Shown here: piece by piece, positions 1 through 9,893 of the stretch
Numbering within the stretch: position 1 is the stretch's first letter
Layout: each line of letters begins with the position of its first letter
From: Pseudoduganella umbonata
GTDB taxonomy: Bacteria > Pseudomonadota > Gammaproteobacteria > Burkholderiales > Burkholderiaceae_D
Length of the DNA stretch: 64,000 nucleotides
Assembly: GCF_014192225.1 (NCBI RefSeq)
Contig: NZ_JACHXS010000004.1
Coordinates: 486,740-550,739 of the forward strand
Direction: 5' to 3'
Notes under the pieces: model-generated
The model's database searches: none
Told to the model about the DNA's origin: nothing
What the model saw: the letters and a program-made list of their open reading frames with translations, nothing else
Program-made: the position numbers and the translations under genes

Positions 1-120
1 GCGCGCCCTCGGCGCGCGAAGCTGGCGCTGAAGCGCCAGCAGATGGGCGATTCGGAGAGCCCCCGCGCCTGCAGGCGCGTGGTCTTCGAATCCCACCCTC
101 TCCGTCCGAATAAACAAAAA
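1..120. repeat. Partial copy of the 161-bp repeat, cut by the window edge
   Basis: The first 120 bases match 711-830 almost exactly. They contain the GC-rich hairpin segments and the sequence that mimics a tRNA-Ser 3' end on the plus strand (T-loop core TTCGAATCCCACCCTCTCCG at 85-104). The copy continues left of the window. Together with the tRNA that follows, it is offset by 710 bp from the second repeat-plus-tRNA block, so this whole stretch looks like a segmental duplication. Confidence 0.85.
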
Positions 121-179
121 CGGCCTTCCGCAGGGAAGGCCGTTTTCGTTTATTCATGGCGGAGAGGGTGGGATTCGAA
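85..179. repeat. Inverted repeat pairing a tRNA-Ser 3' end with a facing copy (left)
   Basis: The T-arm and acceptor 3' strand of the minus-strand tRNA (to about 179) have an inverted copy at 85-104. The terminator stem at 108-155 sits at the centre. The two arms of about 46 nt are nearly complementary apart from a few bases next to the CCA. A near-identical arrangement recurs at 795-889. Confidence 0.85.
108..155 (-). terminator. Long symmetric terminator after tRNA-Ser copy 1
   Basis: A nearly perfect stem of about 22 bp runs inward from GAATAAACAAAAACGGCCTT to its complement around a GCAG loop, with A-rich and T-rich outer arms. Read on the minus strand it lies just after the CCA end of the tRNA, as expected for an intrinsic terminator. 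The A-rich left arm means it could also stop plus-strand transcription. Confidence 0.85.
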
Positions 180-246
180 CCCACGGATGGGTTGCCCCAT
201 CGCTTGATTTCGAGTCAAGTACATTCGACCACTCTGCCACCTCTCC
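157..246 (-). tRNA. tRNA-Ser, anticodon CGA (copy 1)
   Basis: On the minus strand the 90-nt gene starts GGAGAGGTGGCAGAGTGG and ends CCTCTCCG followed by an encoded CCA. The acceptor stem pairs GGAGAGG with CCTCTCC. The anticodon stem-loop CTTGA-CTCGAAA-TCAAG places CGA at positions 34-36, so it reads UCG serine codons. A long variable arm (GATG..CATC) confirms the class II serine type. It differs from copy 2 only in the variable arm. The cognate synthetase gene serS lies about 800 bp upstream on the same strand. Confidence 0.95.
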
Positions 247-430
247 TGGTGGTACCTGCAGCACGCTGACTCGGCGCCCTGCATCCCCGTGCGGCACAGA
301 AAAGATCCGTTGCAACACGAGAGGCATGATTCTATAGCAGCACCGAAGTTGCGTCAAATCAAAGGTGCAATTTGATTGAAGCAGTCGCGCGTATTTCAGC
401 ATCAGAGCGGCATGGGTCTTTCGGATATAC
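247..430. other. Spacer upstream of tRNA-Ser copy 1, no gene
   Basis: I see no open frame with coding character and no RNA gene here. The part next to 247 must hold the promoter of tRNA copy 1, but I cannot pick a convincing -10/-35 pair. Confidence 0.5.
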
Positions 431-837
431 CGCAGGGGTGGCCGATATAGACGACGCATGCGCCGCGCGCCCTCGGCGCCCCCCCTCTCCGTCCGAATAA
501 ATAAAAAAGGCCACCCGCAGGGGTGGCCGATATAGACGACGCATGCGCCGCGCGCCCTCGGCGCGCGAAGCTGGCGCTGAAGCGCCAGCAGATGGGCGAT
601 TCGGAGAGCCCCCGCGCCTGCAGGCGCGTGGTCTTCGAATCCATCCTCTCCGTCCGAATAAACAAAAAAAGCCACCCGCAGGGGTGGCCGATATAGACGA
701 CGCATGCGCCGCGCGCCCTCGGCGCGCGAAGCTGGCGCTGAAGCGCCAGCAGATGGGCGATTCGGAGAGCCCCCGCGCCTGCAGGCGCGTGGTCTTCGAA
801 TCCCACCCTCTCCGTCCGAATAAACAAAAACGGCCTT
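431..837. repeat. Tandem array of a 161-bp unit (one truncated and two full copies)
   Basis: Units begin at CGCAGGGGTGGCCGATATAG at 431, 516 and 677. The spacing from 516 to 677 is 161 bp. The first unit is only 85 bp because 76 internal bases are missing after CCCTCGGCGC. Each full unit contains three potential hairpins, a copy of a tRNA-Ser 3' end on the plus strand (with a T-arm altered to GTGGTCTTCGAATCCCAC), and a terminator-like stem (GGCCACCC/GGGTGGCC at 509-528 and 671-689). Confidence 0.9.
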
Positions 838-889
838 CCGCAGGGAAGGCCGTTTTTGTTTATTCATGGCGGAGAGGGTGGGATTCGAA
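795..889. repeat. Inverted repeat pairing a tRNA-Ser 3' end with a facing copy (right)
   Basis: This has the same architecture as the element at 85-179, shifted by 710 bp. TTCGAATCCCACCCTCTCCG on the left faces the real tRNA 3' end on the right, with a 22-bp terminator stem (818-865) at the centre. Confidence 0.85.
818..865 (-). terminator. Long symmetric terminator after tRNA-Ser copy 2
   Basis: The stem runs from GAATAAACAAAAACGGCCTT to its complement ending GTTTTTGTTTATTC, with a GCAG loop. On the minus strand it directly follows the tRNA 3' CCA and has a T-rich 3' arm. It is probably bidirectional. Confidence 0.88.
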
Positions 890-956
890 CCCACGGATGA
901 TTTGCACCATCGCTTGATTTCGAGTCAAGTACATTCGACCACTCTGCCACCTCTCC
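867..956 (-). tRNA. tRNA-Ser, anticodon CGA (copy 2)
   Basis: This is a second 90-nt class II serine tRNA gene with encoded CCA. It is identical to copy 1 except in the variable arm, where the loop reads GTGCAAAT instead of GGGCAACC. The anticodon loop CTCGAAA gives CGA. It lies 87 bp downstream of the serS stop codon on the same strand, but it has its own -10 element upstream. Confidence 0.95.
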
Positions 957-984
957 TTTTCCCACATCGCTGCGAGAAGGCAAG

Positions 985-1013
985 ATTATAGCCAGCCCAA
1001 AAAGAAAATGGAA
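985..1013 (-). promoter_or_regulatory. Promoter of tRNA-Ser copy 2
   Basis: The minus strand has a perfect TATAAT at 990-985, 29 bp before the mature tRNA 5' end. The -35 candidate about 17 bp upstream reads TTCCAT and is weak. A perfect -10 fits a stable-RNA promoter. The assignment is by position and consensus only. Confidence 0.6.
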
Positions 1014-1043
1014 GGGCTATTTTCAAAAGCCGAACTCAGGTTT

Positions 1044-2438
<1,395 letters not shown>

Positions 2439-2639
2439 TTACATCAGCTCGGCTTTTTCGGCGGCGCTCAGGCGCTTGGCGGCAACCGTCACGACCGGCA
2501 TCTGCACGTCCGGATGGATGAACAGCGGACGCTCGGCGGCCACGACCAGCGGCTGGGGTTCGCTGGTGGCGAAGACTGCGCCGATGCCGATGGCGGCGAC
2601 GGTGAAGAAGATGGCTTCCATGTGTTTCATTGCGTTCAT
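2439..2639 (-). CDS. Small secreted or membrane peptide, function unknown
   Basis: A 66-aa product with an N-terminal hydrophobic stretch (about residues 7-24, IFFTVAAIGIGAVFAT) that looks like a signal peptide or single membrane anchor, followed by a short polar tail. A GGAG sits 6 nt before the ATG, which supports both the start and the reality of the gene. I do not recognise the family. It lies between serS and a divergent sensor gene. Confidence 0.6.
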   Translation of the reverse strand: MNAMKHMEAIFFTVAAIGIGAVFATSEPQPLVVAAERPLFIHPDVQMPVVTVAAKRLSAAEKAELM

Positions 2640-2984
2640 GATGGGCTCCGATGGTGGTTGGTTTTGGCTGGTGTCACAAGGCGTCCCGGGATGTTTGCAC
2701 TGTACCTACAGGCGGTCTGCGTTGCCATCCGCGTGCGATGAAGCGCAAAAAACGCGGCATGAAATGCGCTGCGACAGGGCAAATCCTCGTTTGACGAGGA
2801 TCACAGGTTAGGCCACGCCGACCGACGCCAGTTGAGCCGGCACAAGGAAACAGCCTGATGGAAATCAAGCCACAGTCAGCAAACTTCGCGGGGCACGGCA
2901 TGCAGCCGGCACCGGCAATCGTGCGTGCAGGCAAGTGACTTGTCGTCACACTCAGGAATCACCTACCTGACCAGCCATAACGTG
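2640..2984. other. Divergent intergenic region, no gene seen
   Basis: This holds the upstream regions of the small peptide (minus) and the sensor remnant (plus). I find no convincing promoter pair. The sensor frame remains open back to an ATG at 2925, but the better start is at 2985. Confidence 0.5.
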
Positions 2985-4178
2985 ATGAATTCCGACTCCG
3001 CCCGCGCCCCCGCTTCCGTGCCTGACCAGCGAGGCGGAGATGCCAGCTTTCTCGATGGCGGCAGCGACATGGCAATACTGATCCGCTCGCTGGACTGGAC
3101 CAACTCGCCATTGGGGCCGATCGAAGGCTGGCCGCAGAGCCTGCGCACGACGGTCAGCCTGTGCCTGGCATCGAGCTTCCCCATCAATATCATCTGGGGG
3201 CCACGCAATGTGCAGATCTACAACGACGGCTACCGCATCGTGTGCGGCGAGAAGCACCCCGCCTCGCTGGGGATGGATTACAAGGAATGCCGGGCATCGG
3301 CCTGGCCCGCCATCGGCGACCCGTTCGAACGGGCCCGCAACGGCGAAACGTCGTTCCTGGAAAACGTGCGCATGTTCCTGTTCCGGAACGGCTACCTGGA
3401 AGAGACCTTCTTTACTTTCTCGCTGAGCCCGATCCGCGACGAGACCGGCGGCATCGGCGGCCTGTTTCATCCGGTAACGGAAACCACGGCGACCATGGTG
3501 GGCGAACGCCGCACGCGCGCCGTGCGCGACCTGACCGCGCGCCTGGCGCAGGCCACCACCACCGACGAGGTCTTCCGGCTGACCGTCGACACGCTCGCCG
3601 CCTTCGAGTTCGACGTGCCGTTCATGCTGCTGTACGAACCCGATCCGGCGACCGTCGACCAGCCGGCCCCGCAGTATCGCCTGCATGGCCATCACGGCAT
3701 CGATAGCGGCGCCACGTTTGCGCCGCCGGTGCTGTCGATCGACCAGCCGGGCGGCTGGCCCGTCGCGGAGCTGATGCACGCCATGACGGCGATCCAGGTG
3801 CCACGGCTGCGCGACCGGATCGGCATGCAGCGCTGCGGACCGTACGACGAGGCACCCGACGCGGCATTCGCCGTGCCGATCCGCCGGCATGGCACGGATG
3901 CTCCGGTGGCCATCATGATGGCAGGCGCCAGCAGCCGCACGCTGCGTCCCGACGTGTGCCTGCTCGACATCGGCTTGCCGGGCATGGACGGCAATGCACT
4001 GGCCCTCCGGTTGAGGCAGCAACCGGAAACCGCGCGCACGGTCCTGATCGCGGTGACGGGCTACGGCAAGGAACGGGAGCGGCTCGCGGCGCTCGACGCG
4101 GGCTTCGACCACCACCTGGTCAAGCCGGTGGATTTCCAGCGCCTGGCAGAGGTGCTGGAGACCATCCGCGCTGCTTAG
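2985..4178 (+). CDS. PAS/GAF sensor fused to a truncated receiver domain, kinase core missing
   Basis: Residues about 20-170 form the PAS-like module common at the N-terminus of large hybrid kinases (motif DWTNSPLGPIEGWPQSLRTT). Residues about 180-318 form a GAF-type domain. At about residue 320 the sequence switches to the second half of a response-regulator receiver: D328 in CLLDIGLPGMDG, T358 in AVTGYG and K380 in LVKPVDF. No His-box, HATPase domain or first part of the receiver is present, so the protein cannot autophosphorylate and lacks the acidic pocket of a normal receiver. It looks like an in-frame deletion derivative of a much longer hybrid sensor kinase. An ATG at 2925 would add 20 residues. 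No strong ribosome site marks either start. Confidence 0.7.
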   Translation: MNSDSARAPASVPDQRGGDASFLDGGSDMAILIRSLDWTNSPLGPIEGWPQSLRTTVSLCLASSFPINIIWGPRNVQIYNDGYRIVCGEKHPASLGMDYKECRASAWPAIGDPFERARNGETSFLENVRMFLFRNGYLEETFFTFSLSPIRDETGGIGGLFHPVTETTATMVGERRTRAVRDLTARLAQATTTDEVFRLTVDTLAAFEFDVPFMLLYEPDPATVDQPAPQYRLHGHHGIDSGATFAPPVLSIDQPGGWPVAELMHAMTAIQVPRLRDRIGMQRCGPYDEAPDAAFAVPIRRHGTDAPVAIMMAGASSRTLRPDVCLLDIGLPGMDGNALALRLRQQPETARTVLIAVTGYGKERERLAALDAGFDHHLVKPVDFQRLAEVLETIRAA

Positions 4179-4219
4179 GAGCTCGCCAGGCCCCCTTCCC
4201 GGCAACGGGTACCGCGTGC

Positions 4220-4516
4220 TCAGCGCACCGGCGTGCTGGCCAGTTCGCCAACGACGGTGTGCCATTTGCGCACCGTCCAGCGCCTGACCAGGCCATGCTT
4301 CACATACGGATCGGCCACGGCGAACGCTTCGGCAATGGCCGGCGCATCGATCGTAAAGACGAGCTGGGCAACGTCGATCGGCTCGCCGGCCGCGCCGGCC
4401 AGCAGCAGTTCGCCGCGTTCGACGGCGTCCCAGGCCAGTTTCAGGTGTTCGTCGCGGAACTCGCCGCGGCGCTGCAGGTAGTCGTCGGCCAGTTCATAAG
4501 TCAGCAGGTAATGCAT
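4220..4516 (-). CDS. YCII-family protein
   Basis: A 98-aa protein beginning MHYLLTYELADDYLQRRGEFR. This is typical of the YciI/YCII alpha+beta fold, with the conserved His-Leu segment EHLKLAWDAVERGELLLAG and the DPYVKHGLV segment late in the domain. The family is small and often linked to metabolism of small aromatic or halogenated compounds, but the role here is unknown. AAGGAAC 5-11 nt before the ATG supports this start over an in-frame ATG 22 codons upstream. The ribosome-site region is duplicated (4516-4552). Confidence 0.85.
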   Translation of the reverse strand: MHYLLTYELADDYLQRRGEFRDEHLKLAWDAVERGELLLAGAAGEPIDVAQLVFTIDAPAIAEAFAVADPYVKHGLVRRWTVRKWHTVVGELASTPVR

Positions 4517-4552
4517 GAGTACGTTCCTTGTGCGTGAGTACGTTTCTTGTCG
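4516..4552. repeat. Tandem 18-19-bp duplication over the YCII ribosome-binding site
   Basis: TGAGTACGTTCCTTGTGCG is followed directly by TGAGTACGTTTCTTGTCG. On the minus strand the near copy supplies AAGGAAC for the YCII gene and the far copy has decayed to AAGAAAC. Confidence 0.75.
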
Positions 4553-4708
4553 TGGATGCCCCGGCCTGTACGGCAGGGACACAGGTCTGGAATGGTACAG
4601 CTAACGCATCACCCCGGCGCAGAATGCCTGTGACCGGAAGCGACTTTCCTGCGGCGATGGACTATGCTGGTTGGACCGGGTCGCCGGCCCGGCAACCGGG
4701 AGATGGAA

Positions 4709-5755
4709 ATGCGAAACTTGGCCACTGCATGTGTACTATTGACGTTGTCCGCTTCCGCTTTGGCGGCAAGCACGCCGAAGTATGAATTCGTCATCCTGAG
4801 CAGCAATGACTGGTACGCCACTGCCATCGCCAGCAATGGCACTGTCCTGCTGTCGCAATCGAACTGGAACGACAGCCGCCCCATCGTGACGGACGGCGTG
4901 CAGCAAACGATGCTGGGCACGCTGGGCGGCCGCACCAGTTACGGGTATGACATCAACAGCAGCCATACGGTCGTTGGCGGTTCCCGGGATTCGAACGATC
5001 AGGTGCGGGCGTTCATATGGAAAGACAACGTCATGACGGCAATCGGCGGTGCCGGCAGCACGGCCATCGGTATCAATGATGCCGGCACCGTGATCGGGAC
5101 CTACGTGGCAGGGTACCGGCTCGAGCGCGGCTTCGTCTATACGGAAGCCGGTGGCATGGTCGACATCGGTATGCCGGGCCTCCGGCCCAGCACGGTCAAG
5201 GCGATCCACGACGACGGGCGCATCCTGGGACAGGCAGAGGATGCCACCGGCACGTGGAACAACTTCGTATATGAAAACGGCGCCATGACCTTCCTCGGCG
5301 CCGGCATGACCCTGACCGGGTTCGCGCCCGATGGCGGTTATTACGGCTACCGTCCCAAGCCTAACCTTGGGACCAGCGATGCTATCGTGTTCCGCGACGG
5401 CGTGGTGGAAACGCCCTACCACCTCGGCAGTATCACGGCCATGAACGCCAGCGGACTGGCCTTGGGAACCGATTTTGACACCAACAATATCGGCCAGCTG
5501 GGCTTGCCCGACGGCAGCGCCTACAGCATCGAGCAGCTGGTCGACGATCCGGACAACCTGACGTGGAGCTCCTTATTGGACATCAACGATGCCGGCCAGA
5601 TCAGCGGAACCGGCTGCATCCTGGGAGGCGGCTGCTACGCGATCCGCCTGGACCCGCTGGCTGCGGTGCCTGAACCGACGACCTGGGCCATGCTTGCTGC
5701 CGGCCTCGCATTCGTTGGCTGGACGGCCCGGCCACGACGCAGCTGGCTGGCCTGA
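4709..5755 (+). CDS. HAF-repeat PEP-CTERM protein (paralogue 1)
   Basis: A 348-aa exported protein. It has a signal peptide (MRNLATACVLLTLSASALA), then extracellular HAF-type repeats recognisable as LGTLGGRTSYGYDIN and DIGMPGLRPSTVKAI units alternating with 'INDAG.V.G' strands. The C-terminus is a PEP-CTERM sorting tag: VPEPTTWAMLAAGLAFVGW followed by a basic tail. PEP-CTERM proteins are sorted by exosortase EpsH/XrtA-type machinery, usually in organisms that make exopolysaccharide. A GGGAGA 6-11 nt before the ATG fixes the start at 4709. It shares its whole layout with the gene at 6821, with a divergently placed hydrolase gene between them. Confidence 0.88.
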   Translation: MRNLATACVLLTLSASALAASTPKYEFVILSSNDWYATAIASNGTVLLSQSNWNDSRPIVTDGVQQTMLGTLGGRTSYGYDINSSHTVVGGSRDSNDQVRAFIWKDNVMTAIGGAGSTAIGINDAGTVIGTYVAGYRLERGFVYTEAGGMVDIGMPGLRPSTVKAIHDDGRILGQAEDATGTWNNFVYENGAMTFLGAGMTLTGFAPDGGYYGYRPKPNLGTSDAIVFRDGVVETPYHLGSITAMNASGLALGTDFDTNNIGQLGLPDGSAYSIEQLVDDPDNLTWSSLLDINDAGQISGTGCILGGGCYAIRLDPLAAVPEPTTWAMLAAGLAFVGWTARPRRSWLA

Positions 5756-5783
5756 CCGCGCTGTCCGGGTGTCGCATGCAGCT

Positions 5784-6596
5784 TCAGGGCGCGGCGGCCG
5801 GGAGACCGGCATGCGCATCCGCGCGCAGCCAGCCGATCACCGTGTCGTTGAACAGCGCAGGCTGGCGCAGCATCGGCCAGTGATCGGTGTCCATCGCCAC
5901 GACCTGGCAGCCCGCCTTGGACTTCAGCTCGGCGGCCCATGCGGACGAGTGGAAATTGAACGGCTTGCGCGTGCCGTAGATGAACAGCATCGGGCACGCT
6001 GGCCGGAACGGCTTCATGGCCTTGTACTTGCCGGTCCAGGTCGAGTAGTACGGGTAGTTCTTTTCCGGCGTTAGCGCCTCGGGCGCCACCGGCACGCGCG
6101 CCTTCTTCGCGAACGAGCGCGTCATCGATTCGCCGATGCCGCCGCCGATCTTCCACGCCGCCGCCAGCCACAGTTGGTACGCCACGATGCCCAGTTTGCC
6201 CTTCAGGCCGATCTCGTCGAGGTGCGCCTTCGAGCCGCCATCGCCGATGTCCACGCCGATCACGCGCGCCACGTGTTCCGGGTGACGCTGGGCGAACTGG
6301 TAGCCGAACACGCAGCCCCAGTCGTGCACGAGCAGCGTGACCGCCCTGCCGGGGCTGACTTCGCGCACGACCTGCTCGCACAGCGCGATCAGTTCATCCA
6401 GCGAATGCTCCTTGCGGGGTGCGCCGGTCTCGAAGCCGGGCCATGTGAAGCGCGCGCAGCGGAAGTATGGAGAGAGCGCCGCCACCTGCGGCTCCCACAT
6501 GGCAGCGGTGTCGGGCCAGCCGTGCAGCATCAGGATGGTGTCGGGGCCGGTGCCGTCGATGCTTACCGGGACGCCGTCGATATGGATCACGCTCAT
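5784..6596 (-). CDS. Alpha/beta-fold hydrolase, epoxide- or haloalkane-hydrolase type
   Basis: A 270-aa cytoplasmic enzyme. The oxyanion-hole motif HGWPD is at 25-29, the nucleophile elbow HDWG has Asp92 instead of Ser, and a likely catalytic His lies in DTDHWPML near residue 245. Aspartate as nucleophile points to epoxide hydrolases or haloalkane dehalogenases rather than esterases. The substrate cannot be told from sequence. AGGGA lies about 9 nt before the ATG. It is convergent with the upstream PEP-CTERM gene, with only 28 bp between the stops. Confidence 0.85.
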   Translation of the reverse strand: MSVIHIDGVPVSIDGTGPDTILMLHGWPDTAAMWEPQVAALSPYFRCARFTWPGFETGAPRKEHSLDELIALCEQVVREVSPGRAVTLLVHDWGCVFGYQFAQRHPEHVARVIGVDIGDGGSKAHLDEIGLKGKLGIVAYQLWLAAAWKIGGGIGESMTRSFAKKARVPVAPEALTPEKNYPYYSTWTGKYKAMKPFRPACPMLFIYGTRKPFNFHSSAWAAELKSKAGCQVVAMDTDHWPMLRQPALFNDTVIGWLRADAHAGLPAAAP

Positions 6597-6820
6597 GTGG
6601 TCACTATCCCTATAAGAATTGCAGGAAATATAGCATGTACCGACATGGCCATGATCGGCGGGTCGGGAAGCTCCCTCATGAGCTGATCGGCCAGCAAAAA
6701 TGACGCGATGGGCATCCGGTCGATTGCCATTCGATAGTTAATATCAAAATTGCATCTTCCCCAGGGACTGCTTATGATCGGTGCGAGCCGGATGGTCCGG
6801 CGCCTTAAACTGGAGAAAAA

Positions 6821-7870
6821 ATGCGCATTTCCCTGTTTGCTATTTCCCTGTCGCTGCTCAGCAGCGCCGCCGTGGCCGCCGAGCCACCCAGGTTCCGTGT
6901 CGATATCCTGCCCTTCAATGACGGCGCGCTGGGCATCAACGACAACGGCCAGATCCTTCAGATGCACGCCGGAAATGGCAGAACCGTCGCCGCGATCCTC
7001 GACGGCAACAAGCAGACTTTGCTGGGAACGCTGGGTGGCGCATTAAGCAGACCGAACGGCATCAACAATCTCGGCCAGGTCGTCGGCGATTCGGAGACCG
7101 GCGTCGGGAACACATCGCATGCCTTCCTTTACAGCGACGGCAAGATGACCGACCTGGGCACGCTCGGCGGCAATTACAGCTCGGCTTACGGCATCACCGA
7201 CAACGGCACGGTGCTCGGCTCCTCGCGGCTGGCGAATGGCGATGAACACGGCTTCATCTACACCACCGGCAGCGGCATGGTCGACATCGGCACGCTCGGC
7301 GGCAGGAACAGCAGCATATCGGACATCGACGACGCCGGCCGCATCCTCGGCAAGTCGCAGTATGGCAGCGGCACCTGGTACAACTTCATCTATGAAAACG
7401 GTGCGATGACCAAGCTGGAGACACCGAACAACCTGCTGGTCTCCGGATTCCAGCCCGACGGCGCTTATGTCGGCGCTTATGCGACCGATGAATTCGGCGG
7501 CGCCGCCAGCTACTTCCTCAAGGATGGCGTGGTCAGCTATCCATACGATATCGGCTACATTGCCGGCATCGATCCGAGCGGTTACGCGGTGGGCTACAAC
7601 ACCCATAACAGTCTGTACGCCGTGGTGGCGATGCTCAATGGCGAAACGTATCGGCTGGACGATCTCGTGACTGAAGCGGGATGGAGTACATTCGCTTCCG
7701 TCGACGGCATGAACTCGCTCGGGCAGATCGTCGGCCAGGGCTGCCGGGAGGACACCTGCCATTCGGTGCTCCTCACCCCGGTACCGGAACCGGCAACGTA
7801 TGCCATGCTCGGCGCCGGGCTGGCGATGATCGGCTGGGCACGCCGCCGCCAGCAGCGCGCCACGGCCTGA
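6821..7870 (+). CDS. HAF-repeat PEP-CTERM protein (paralogue 2)
   Basis: A 349-aa exported protein with signal peptide MRISLFAISLSLLSSAAVAA, several clear HAF repeats (TDLGTLGGNYSSAYGITDNG, DIGTLGGRNSSISDIDDAG), and a C-terminal VPEPATYAMLGAGLAMIGWA sorting signal ending in RRRQQRATA. GGAG sits 5 nt before the ATG. The repeats are better preserved here than in the paralogue at 4709. The stop is only 6 bp from the rarA stop on the opposite strand. Confidence 0.9.
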   Translation: MRISLFAISLSLLSSAAVAAEPPRFRVDILPFNDGALGINDNGQILQMHAGNGRTVAAILDGNKQTLLGTLGGALSRPNGINNLGQVVGDSETGVGNTSHAFLYSDGKMTDLGTLGGNYSSAYGITDNGTVLGSSRLANGDEHGFIYTTGSGMVDIGTLGGRNSSISDIDDAGRILGKSQYGSGTWYNFIYENGAMTKLETPNNLLVSGFQPDGAYVGAYATDEFGGAASYFLKDGVVSYPYDIGYIAGIDPSGYAVGYNTHNSLYAVVAMLNGETYRLDDLVTEAGWSTFASVDGMNSLGQIVGQGCREDTCHSVLLTPVPEPATYAMLGAGLAMIGWARRRQQRATA

Positions 7871-7876
7871 TCAGGC

Positions 7877-9184
<1,308 letters not shown>

Positions 9185-9210
9185 GGGTTGCCTGCTCAAT
9201 TAATGTTCAA

Positions 9211-9849
9211 TTACTGTTTGACGACGTCGGCGCCCTTCGGCACGTCGAACCGGAACGCGGTGCTGCCCAGCGACGGGTTCTTCTCGAACTTGCGGAACGC
9301 CAGCGTGGACACCTGGCCGAAATTATCCGTCAGCTCCATCGCTTCCGGCTGGCCGTTCTTCAGGCCGATCGAGATCAGTTCGAAACTGCTGTCCTTGGCT
9401 TTCGGCACGGCCTTCAGCCATTCCAGGCCGTTGCGCGCACCACCCTCGGTCAGCGTGAAATTCTTCTCCAGGTCGTTGGAACCGAACAGGATCGCCGCCG
9501 GCGACGAGCCCAGCGCATCGCCCAGCTGCTTCACGGTGACCTGGTTCAGGTCCTTGTCGTAGATGAACAGCTGCTCGCCATCGGCCTGCAGCACCTGCTC
9601 GTACGGCTTCTGGTAAGTCCAGATGAATTTGCCGGGGCGGGCGAACACGAAGGTGCCGGTGGACGGCGCCGATGTCTTCTTCGCGCCGTCGACGTTCTTC
9701 GTCATCGTCTGCGTGAATTCGCCCCGGGCCGACTTGGTCGAGCCCACGAACGACTTGAACTGGTCCAGCGCGGCGGCATGCGCGGCACCGGCGAACGACA
9801 CCGCGAACGCCGCGGCCAGGATAAACCGATTGATATGCTGTTTTGCCAT
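9211..9849 (-). CDS. lolA: Outer-membrane lipoprotein carrier protein LolA
   Basis: A periplasmic chaperone that ferries lipoproteins from LolCDE to the outer membrane. It is 212 aa with a signal peptide cleaved after AGAAHA (about residue 25). The fold markers [21 protein letters not shown] and [16 protein letters not shown] are typical. AAGGA lies 5 nt before the ATG. It sits 44 bp after ftsK and immediately before rarA, the standard proteobacterial order. Confidence 0.96.
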   Translation of the reverse strand: MAKQHINRFILAAAFAVSFAGAAHAAALDQFKSFVGSTKSARGEFTQTMTKNVDGAKKTSAPSTGTFVFARPGKFIWTYQKPYEQVLQADGEQLFIYDKDLNQVTVKQLGDALGSSPAAILFGSNDLEKNFTLTEGGARNGLEWLKAVPKAKDSSFELISIGLKNGQPEAMELTDNFGQVSTLAFRKFEKNPSLGSTAFRFDVPKGADVVKQ

Positions 9850-9893
9850 TTCCGTCCTTGGTTCTGTTCTTATTTCCGCTCTTGCTTCCGTCG

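Noticed and set aside
516..837. Complete plus-strand tRNA genes inside the 161-bp units
   Set aside because: Only the T-arm and 3' acceptor half are recognisable. No matching 5' acceptor, D-arm or anticodon arm precedes them and the CCA is changed to TCC, so they are fragments, not genes.
154..894. 246-codon frame on the minus strand over the tRNA array
   Set aside because: It runs through both tRNA-Ser genes and the 161-bp repeats. The product is itself repetitive with Arg/Ala bias, so it is a by-product of the repeats.
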